Assembly (NCBI GenBank): GCA_947443815.1
Contig: CANEXR010000003.1
Span: 1 to 29,140 of the forward strand
DNA: 29,140 nt
Origin: Flavobacteriaceae bacterium
GTDB lineage: Bacteria; Bacteroidota; Bacteroidia; Flavobacteriales; Flavobacteriaceae
Reading direction: 5' to 3'
Positions within the stretch are counted from its first letter, which is position 1. The number at the start of each line of letters is the position of its first letter. Below, one piece after another: positions 24,852 through 29,140 of the stretch. Below the pieces are notes generated by a model. It was not told the origin of the DNA. It saw nothing but the letters and a program-made list of their open reading frames with translations, and did no database searches. The position numbers were made by a program, and so were the translations under genes.

Positions 24852-24859
24852 TATATTTG
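24852..24859 (+). promoter_or_regulatory. -7 promoter element for the small membrane protein
   Basis: TATATTTG is a perfect TAnnTTTG element 20 bases before the ATG at 24880. It lies inside a longer open frame starting at 24823 and so supports the shorter start. Confidence 0.65.
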
Positions 24860-24879
24860 AAATTCAAAAAACAAATTAT

Positions 24880-25302
24880 ATGTACGAATTCATTCAGAAG
24901 TTTCACTCCGGTTGGGCTTATTTAGCACTTTTAGCATTATTAATTGCAGTTGTAAATTCCTTATTGGGAATGAATTCTAAAAAAGAGTTTACTTCTAAAG
25001 ACAGAAAAATAGCCTTGTTTGCATTGATTGGAACGCACACACAACTTCTAGTGGGATTCATTTTGTATTTTGTATCGCCTTTGGGTTTAGCCGTTTTTGG
25101 ACAGATGAAAGATGCTACTTTACGGTTAACTTCTCTAGAACATCCATTAGTTAATGTTATTGCGATAGTGTTTATTACGATTGGTTGGTCAAAACATAAA
25201 AAATCCATTTTAAATGAAGTTAAATTTAAATCAATCGCTGTTTTTTACGGGATTGGATTAGTACTTATTTTGAGTAGAATTCCCTGGTCATTGTGGTTCT
25301 AA
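24880..25302 (+). CDS. Four-helix integral membrane protein with conserved-looking histidines
   Basis: This 140-residue protein has four predicted membrane segments, at about 12-31, 45-66, 89-104 and 118-135. Histidines occur at helix positions or ends: His9 (KFHSGW), His53 (GTHTQLL), His88 (EHPLVN) and His106. This pattern recalls small cytochrome-b-like or DoxX-like four-helix proteins, but no established family is recognised and haem binding is only a possibility. The start MYEFIQKFHSGWAYL follows the -7 element at 24852-24859; a frame extension back to 24823 would begin inside the previous terminator and is rejected. The gene is monocistronic, with its own terminator just after it. Related flavobacterial proteins exist but carry uninformative or mistaken names, as far as I recall. 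Confidence 0.8.
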   Translation: MYEFIQKFHSGWAYLALLALLIAVVNSLLGMNSKKEFTSKDRKIALFALIGTHTQLLVGFILYFVSPLGLAVFGQMKDATLRLTSLEHPLVNVIAIVFITIGWSKHKKSILNEVKFKSIAVFYGIGLVLILSRIPWSLWF

Positions 25303-25309
25303 GTAACAG

Positions 25310-25333
25310 AAAGTCCTGAAAAGGGCTTTTTTT
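25310..25333 (+). terminator. Rho-independent terminator
   Basis: AAAGTCCT (25310-25317) pairs with AGGGCTTT (25322-25329), including one G-T pair, around a GAAA tetraloop, with a T run to 25333. It closes the membrane-protein gene. Confidence 0.8.
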
Positions 25334-25356
25334 ATCTAGGTATGGTTTTTGTAAAA

Positions 25357-25364
25357 TAGATTTG
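25357..25364 (+). promoter_or_regulatory. -7 promoter element for the RlpA-like gene
   Basis: TAGATTTG is a perfect TAnnTTTG element 17 bases before the ATG at 25382, leaving a very short leader. Confidence 0.6.
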
Positions 25365-25381
25365 AACTTAAAAAAGTATAC

Positions 25382-25864
25382 ATGAAAAAAGTAATAACAT
25401 GGTTTTTTTTACTGGCTGTAATTGGTTTGGTAAGTAGTCAGATTACGACTGTTAACAAACAAAAAGGAACAGCAGTAAAAGACACTATAAAAAAAAATAA
25501 AATTGTTGTTGAACAAGAAGCAGTACAACAAGATACTTCCATAGTAGAGACTGGTTCCTTCAAAGTGTACAAAAAAAACGCGCATGCCTCTTATTATGCC
25601 AATAAATTTACAGGAAAACGAACATCAAGCGGAAAAAGGTTTGATAATAATAAATATACAGCAGCGCATAAAAAACTACCTTTTGGAACAAAAATTAAAG
25701 TAACAAATGAAGCAAATGGGAAGTCAGTTATTGTAGAAGTTATAGACCGTGGTCCTTTTGTGAGAACTAGAGAAATTGACCTTACCAAACGCGCCTTTAT
25801 GGAAATTGCACAAAATAAAGGGAGTGGCCAGATGATAGTAACGATTGAAGTTTTAGAAAAATAA
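25382..25864 (+). CDS. rlpA: RlpA-like double-psi beta-barrel protein
   Basis: This 160-residue exported protein has a signal peptide (MKKVITWFFLLAVIGLVSSQ), a linker (about 21-60), and a double-psi beta-barrel domain of the RlpA/expansin type (about 66-158). RlpA proteins act on or bind peptidoglycan, and some are lytic transglycosylases on denuded glycan. Hallmarks are ASYYANKFTGKRTSSG, TAAHKKLPFGTKIKV with His96, VEVIDRGPF with Asp122, and REIDLTKRAF. In the usual TASGE motif the glutamate is replaced by Lys85 (TSSGKRFD), so lytic activity cannot be assumed. No SPOR domain follows, unlike E. coli RlpA. The signal peptide lacks a lipobox cysteine. Its stop codon is directly adjacent to that of the convergent CYTH gene, with no terminator between. 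Confidence 0.88.
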   Translation: MKKVITWFFLLAVIGLVSSQITTVNKQKGTAVKDTIKKNKIVVEQEAVQQDTSIVETGSFKVYKKNAHASYYANKFTGKRTSSGKRFDNNKYTAAHKKLPFGTKIKVTNEANGKSVIVEVIDRGPFVRTREIDLTKRAFMEIAQNKGSGQMIVTIEVLEK

Positions 25865-26332
25865 TCACCAGTTTTTAAACGGATGCTTGCTTAAGTATGC
25901 GTTATAATACCGTTCGTCATTAGTTACTTCTTCCCCTAACCAATCTGGTTTTTCGAAGGTTTCTGTTTCTGAAGCAAGTTCTATTTCGGCAATGATGAGC
26001 CCTTCATTTTCTCCATAAAATTCATCTACCTCAAAAATATGATGGCCCACTTTGATTTCAAAACGGGTTTTATTAATACCTCCTTTTTCACATAGAATAA
26101 GAAGTTTTTTTGCTTCGTCAACAGGAATTTCTTTTTCCCATTCAAATCGAGACATGCCGGAGGCACTTGAAATTCCTTTTATAGTTAGAAATCCTTTATC
26201 TCCTTTTATTCGTACACGAACTGTTCGCTCTGGTACAGCACTTAAATAACCTTGAGCAATACTATTTTGTTTAAAAGCTTTTGTTTTGAAAGTAGTATTT
26301 GTAACTAAAAATTTGCGTTCAATTTCAATCAT
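25865..26332 (-). CDS. CYTH domain protein (triphosphate tunnel metalloenzyme)
   Basis: This 155-residue cytoplasmic protein belongs to the CYTH superfamily, whose members hydrolyse or use triphosphates (tripolyphosphatase, thiamine triphosphatase, class IV adenylate cyclase) in an eight-stranded tunnel. The defining ExExK motif is at the very N-terminus, MIEIERKFLV (Glu3, Glu5, Lys7). Alternating charged strands follow: RTVRVRIKGDKGFLTIKG, FEWEKEIP, KTRFEIKVGHHIFEVDEF, and LIIAEIELASETETF. The length is typical of the short bacterial form; the C-terminal CHAD domain found in some relatives is absent. The true substrate cannot be read from sequence. The weak element TACCTTTC (26358-26365 on the opposite strand) could be its -7 box. 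It converges with rlpA with no intervening base. Confidence 0.92.
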   Translation of the reverse strand: MIEIERKFLVTNTTFKTKAFKQNSIAQGYLSAVPERTVRVRIKGDKGFLTIKGISSASGMSRFEWEKEIPVDEAKKLLILCEKGGINKTRFEIKVGHHIFEVDEFYGENEGLIIAEIELASETETFEKPDWLGEEVTNDERYYNAYLSKHPFKNW

Positions 26333-26391
26333 TTTATTACATGCTAATTTGATGTTTGAAAGGTATTAATTATTGTCTAATAGTTTTTGCA

Positions 26392-26399
26392 TAAATTTG
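26392..26399 (+). promoter_or_regulatory. -7 promoter element directly before dinB
   Basis: TAAATTTG is a perfect TAnnTTTG element with TTG at 26373-26375 (16-base spacer). It ends only four bases before the dinB ATG, so transcription may begin at or next to the start codon. Confidence 0.6.
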
Positions 26400-26403
26400 T
26401 GTA

Positions 26404-27486
26404 ATGTCTGAAATAAATTCAAATAGAAAAATCATACACATTGACATGGACGCTTTCTATGCCTCGGTCGAGCAAATGGATAATCCAGAATTGCAGGGAA
26501 AACCAATTGCAGTAGGAGGTTCAGAAAACCGTGGGGTTGTAGCGGCAGCCAGTTATGAGGCTAGAAAATTTGGAGTTAGGAGCGCCATAAGCGGTGTGAT
26601 GGCCAAGAGAAATTGCCCAGAACTCATTTTTGTCAGACCCAGATTTGACAGATACAAAGAAATTTCATCCAAAATTCAAAAAATTTTTCGCGAATACACG
26701 GATTTAGTAGAGCCACTCTCTCTCGATGAAGCCTATTTAGATGTAACAAACAATAAAAAAGGAAATCCAAGCGCCACTTTATTAGCCCAAGAAATTAGAT
26801 TACGCATTTTTAATGAGGTAGGACTGACCGCATCCGCAGGAATTTCAATCAATAAATTTGTGGCTAAAATTGCTAGTGATTACAATAAACCCAATGGTCA
26901 AAAAACAGTTAATCCAGACGAAGTTATTCCTTTTTTGGAAGCATTACCCATTAGAAAGTTTTACGGTGTTGGAAAAGTTACTACCGAAAAAATGTACCAA
27001 TTAGGCATTTTTACAGGTTTGGAATTAAAAAGTAAATCTGTCGAATTTCTGGAAAAGCATTTTGGCAAATCGGGTAATTTCTACTATAATGTGGTTCGTG
27101 GTATTCATAATAGCGAAGTAAAATCAGACCGAATAACAAAGTCAGTTGCAGCAGAACACACTTTTGATAGCAATTTGTCTTCGGAAATTTTTATGATAGA
27201 ACAACTAGAACACATTGCGAATGCTTTGGTAAAAAGGTTAAAAAAACACAATGTAGCTGGTAAAACCATAACTTTAAAAATAAAATACAGTGATTTTACC
27301 CAACAAACCCGCAGTAAAACATTACCCTATTTTATTGCGGACAAAGGGTTAATTATGGAAAATATTCAAGAGCTTTTGTACCAAGAACGTATGAAGGATT
27401 CCGTTCGTTTGCTAGGGATATCGCTAAGCAATTTAAATACTGAACAAAAAAAGACGGTAGTGGTTCAACTTAAATTTGCTTTTTAA
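26404..27486 (+). CDS. dinB: DNA polymerase IV (DinB, Y-family)
   Basis: This 360-residue translesion polymerase copies past damaged bases at the cost of fidelity. Catalytic motifs are intact: IIHIDMDAFYASVEQ with metal ligand Asp14 and the aromatic steric gate Tyr19, and SLDEAYLDVT with Asp108-Glu109. The fingers region VVAAASYEARKFGVRS and the thumb/HhH segment with SAGISINKFVAKIASDYNKPNG are typical, and a little-finger domain (about 245-350) is present. No canonical QLxLF-type beta-clamp peptide was found at the C-terminus; VVQLKFAF at the very end may play that part. The start must be at 26404, since Asp14 is needed for catalysis and the next ATG (Met15) would lose it. The gene may be transcribed with almost no leader. 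No LexA-type box was recognised. Confidence 0.96.
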   Translation: MSEINSNRKIIHIDMDAFYASVEQMDNPELQGKPIAVGGSENRGVVAAASYEARKFGVRSAISGVMAKRNCPELIFVRPRFDRYKEISSKIQKIFREYTDLVEPLSLDEAYLDVTNNKKGNPSATLLAQEIRLRIFNEVGLTASAGISINKFVAKIASDYNKPNGQKTVNPDEVIPFLEALPIRKFYGVGKVTTEKMYQLGIFTGLELKSKSVEFLEKHFGKSGNFYYNVVRGIHNSEVKSDRITKSVAAEHTFDSNLSSEIFMIEQLEHIANALVKRLKKHNVAGKTITLKIKYSDFTQQTRSKTLPYFIADKGLIMENIQELLYQERMKDSVRLLGISLSNLNTEQKKTVVVQLKFAF

Positions 27487-27554
27487 TTCATAAAAACTAA
27501 GGTTCAACAAGAGTTAAAACACCTTAATTTGTGTTTTGGAACATGAAATAAAAT

Positions 27555-27562
27555 TATATTTG
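27555..27562 (+). promoter_or_regulatory. Promoter of the PAS gene (-33 and -7 elements)
   Basis: TATATTTG is a perfect -7 element with TTG at 27536-27538 (16-base spacer), 17 bases before the ATG at 27580. This is one of the few promoters here with both elements. Confidence 0.65.
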
Positions 27563-27579
27563 AATCAAATTTTGATAGT

Positions 27580-28095
27580 ATGGGGAATTTTAAACACTAT
27601 GATGAAGCTACAGCTAAGTATCATAAAAACATCAATATAAAAAAAGCACCCATTTTTTCTTGGGAATTTCATCATGAATTCTTAGATGAAATTAAAAACT
27701 CATTTTTAGATATAAGCAAGTTGCATAATTTGGGATTAAAAAACCAATGGAAAAAAACAGATTGGGATTTTAAAGCATTGTTAAAGGAGCAAGTTGTTAT
27801 TGTTACAGATGCTAAATTGAAAATCGTTTTTGCTTCTAAAAACATAACAAACATGAACGGATATATAGAAGAGGAAGTTGTTGGAAATAGTCCTAAAATG
27901 TTTCATGGTGCAGCAACGAATCAAACTACCTCAAGAGAAATCAGAACCGCTATCGAGTTGAGAGAATCATTTGAAAAAACCGTTTTGAATTATAAAAAAA
28001 ATGGAGAAACCTATGTTTGTGTAATTAAAGGGTTTCCAATATTTAATAAAAAAGGCGATTTATCCCACTTTATAGCTTTTGAAAAAGCAGCATAA
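27580..28095 (+). CDS. Stand-alone PAS domain protein, LOV-like but without the photoactive cysteine
   Basis: This 171-residue cytoplasmic protein has a helical N-terminal region (about 25-65) and a single PAS domain (about 68-168): QVVIVTDAKLKIVFASKNIT, NMNGYIEEEVVGNSPKMFHG, FEKTVLNYKKNGETYVCVIKGFPIFN and a last strand SHFIAFEKAA. The layout after the Asn-Gly turn resembles LOV domains, whose flavin-binding motif is GRNCRFLQG; here the aligned segment is GNSPKMFHG, with the reactive Cys position occupied by Pro. It therefore should not form the LOV photoadduct. No histidine kinase, GGDEF or DNA-binding domain is attached, so its output must be through partners. A ligand or haem cannot be inferred. 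It has its own promoter and converges with the Bax-inhibitor-like gene. Confidence 0.85.
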   Translation: MGNFKHYDEATAKYHKNINIKKAPIFSWEFHHEFLDEIKNSFLDISKLHNLGLKNQWKKTDWDFKALLKEQVVIVTDAKLKIVFASKNITNMNGYIEEEVVGNSPKMFHGAATNQTTSREIRTAIELRESFEKTVLNYKKNGETYVCVIKGFPIFNKKGDLSHFIAFEKAA

Positions 28096-28124
28096 AAAAA
28101 CCCTCTCTATGATTAGAAAGGGTT
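28094..28124 (-). terminator. Terminator of the Bax-inhibitor-1-like gene
   Basis: On the minus strand an 11-bp stem with one mismatch (28099-28109 with 28114-28124, core AACCCT) and a 4-base loop is followed by seven T residues. It overlaps the stop codon of the convergent PAS gene; on the plus strand no T run follows. Confidence 0.75.
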
Positions 28125-28148
28125 ATATCTTTAAGTGATTGGTTCAGA

Positions 28149-28916
28149 TTAGTTTTTGCTAGAAAGTTTAGAAAATAATCTCAAAAATTCAATATACAAC
28201 CAAACTAATGTTATCATCAATCCCATAGCGCCATACCATTCCATATATTTTGGCATTTTTTGTTCAGCTCCTTTTTCGATTCGATCAAAATCTAAAAACA
28301 GATTTAATGCTGCTATAACAATGACAAATACACTAATACCAATACTCATCATAGAGTTTCCATAATGTACGGGTGTCCAACTGCTAAACATTGAAAACAG
28401 CCAAGAGATTAGATAATATGTAGCAATAGCTAGCGTTGCGGCTACAACTACTGATTTGAATTGTTCGGTAACTTTTACAATTCTAAATCTATACAATCCC
28501 AAACAAACGGCAAAAGTCACAAAAGTGGCGCCCACAGCTTGTTGTACAATACCAGGATATTTTGCTTCAAAAATAGCTGAAACACCACCTATAAATAATC
28601 CTTCAAACAGTGCATATCCTGGCGCTAAATAAGGAGAATATTGAGGTTTGAAAGCAGAGATTAAAACCAAAACTAGTCCAACTATAGCTCCGCCAATTGC
28701 AGGAACTATTGGATTTGTACCATTAAAAGCCAACCACCAAACTACCATTGCTGAAGCTGTAAGGAGTAAAAATAAAATCAAACTCTTATTAATAGTGCCT
28801 GACAAAGTCATTTCCTGATTGTAGTCAATTAGGGTTGCTTGATGCACTTCTTCTTTTTTGGAAACAGCAGTAAATGTTTTGTTGTTTAAAAAAGGGTTAT
28901 TAGAATTGAAAGCCAT
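28149..28916 (-). CDS. Bax inhibitor-1/YccA family membrane protein
   Basis: This 255-residue inner-membrane protein has seven or so hydrophobic segments (from about 45 to 248). It belongs to the bacterial Bax-inhibitor-1-like group, seen from APGYALFEGLFIGGVSAIFE (98-117), the late LNLFLDFDRIEKGAEQ (204-219) with paired acidic residues, and MEWYGAMGLMITLVWLYIEF. Some bacterial members (BsYetJ) are pH-sensitive calcium leak channels through such acidic pairs; whether this one is cannot be told. Residues 1-40 are polar and cytoplasmic. A longer frame begins with TTG at 28940, inside a perfect -7 element, so the ATG at 28916 (MAFNSNNPFLNN) is chosen. The gene is monocistronic with its own promoter and terminator. 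Confidence 0.92.
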   Translation of the reverse strand: MAFNSNNPFLNNKTFTAVSKKEEVHQATLIDYNQEMTLSGTINKSLILFLLLTASAMVVWWLAFNGTNPIVPAIGGAIVGLVLVLISAFKPQYSPYLAPGYALFEGLFIGGVSAIFEAKYPGIVQQAVGATFVTFAVCLGLYRFRIVKVTEQFKSVVVAATLAIATYYLISWLFSMFSSWTPVHYGNSMMSIGISVFVIVIAALNLFLDFDRIEKGAEQKMPKYMEWYGAMGLMITLVWLYIEFLRLFSKLSSKN

Positions 28917-28937
28917 AAGTTCTTTTTTTTTGTTAAT

Positions 28938-28945
28938 CAAATATA
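28938..28945 (-). promoter_or_regulatory. -7 promoter element for the Bax-inhibitor-1-like gene
   Basis: On the minus strand TATATTTG is a perfect TAnnTTTG element, 21 bases before the ATG at 28916. It rules out the in-frame TTG at 28940 as a start. Confidence 0.65.
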
Positions 28946-29010
28946 AATTTTATTTTGCAGAAGTTGGTTTAAAGTATCTTAATTTTTTAAATCAAAAATA
29001 GACTTTAAAT

Positions 29011-29046
29011 AAAAAAATCCGTCTCGTTATTAAACAAGACGGATTT
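29011..29046 (-). terminator. Terminator of the right-edge gene
   Basis: AAATCCGTCT (29015-29024) pairs with AGACGGATTT (29037-29046) over 10 bp; on the minus strand the stem is followed by T residues. It lies 22 bases past the stop codon at 29068-29070. Confidence 0.8.
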
Positions 29047-29067
29047 AATACATTAAAATAATTGAAA

Positions 29068-29140
29068 TTATTCTATTTCAGAAACTCTCAATGTGTTTAC
29101 CATTCCTTTATCTTTAATAGGCATTGCTGCTAAATTGATA
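29068..29140 (-). CDS. C-terminal end of an unrecognised protein (cut by the right edge)
   Basis: On the minus strand the frame is open from the right edge for 23 codons and stops at TAA (29068-29070). The visible tail ends MPIKDKGMVNTLRVSEIE. A terminator follows at the expected distance, which supports a real gene end. The fragment is too short to assign to a family. Confidence 0.6.
   Translation of the reverse strand, partial: INLAAMPIKDKGMVNTLRVSEIE

Overview
The window looks like a chromosomal segment of a Flavobacterium-like member of the Bacteroidetes. It is AT-rich, and its genes lack clear Shine-Dalgarno sequences. Many genes instead have the Bacteroidetes -7 promoter element TAnnTTTG 15-60 bases before the start codon. 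The protein families are also typical of this group, including a two-domain aminolipid acyltransferase, an AsmA-like/GT51 fusion and the Tas-type reductase. No phage, transposase, tRNA, rRNA or CRISPR array was seen.

Layout. 1-3266: NhaA Na+/H+ antiporter (minus, cut at the left edge), a D-2-hydroxyacid dehydrogenase, and a DUF805/TM2 pair of small membrane proteins closed by a strong terminator. 3283-8741: a two-domain acyltransferase (minus), exonuclease III, an OmpA-type lipoprotein, and a Tas-like aldo/keto reductase preceded by a dense block of palindromic repeats. 8759-12476 (minus): a peptidoglycan glycosyltransferase fused to an AsmA-like region, then 5-formyl-THF cyclo-ligase and a zinc deacylase that overlap. 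12585-16761: UvrC and a patatin with an outer-membrane barrel. 16946-22744: homogentisate dioxygenase, HPPD, a candidate small RNA, a DUF3108 protein, tryptophan 2,3-dioxygenase and an M23 peptidase lipoprotein. 22879-29140: glucose-6-phosphate isomerase, a TonB-receptor remnant, a histidine-bearing membrane protein, an RlpA-like protein, a CYTH protein, DinB, a single PAS-domain protein, a Bax-inhibitor-1-like protein and the tail of an unrecognised gene.

The genes are mostly housekeeping: envelope building, DNA repair (exonuclease III, UvrC, DinB) and oxidative aromatic amino-acid catabolism. HppD and HmgA are consecutive steps of tyrosine breakdown, and TDO opens the tryptophan (kynurenine) route.

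The most interesting material is non-coding. Three intergenic elements (6063-6146, 14391-14537, 18142-18229) share one foldable architecture. Paired positions change together between copies, while the apical hairpin differs completely, which points to a structured repeat family. A second family (7153-7443) has ends made of duplicated octamers in inverted orientation. A promoter, hairpin and terminator at 19608-19732 outline a possible small RNA of about 110 nt. Several start codons were moved from the longest reading frame because promoters, signal peptides or repeats lie inside the extension.
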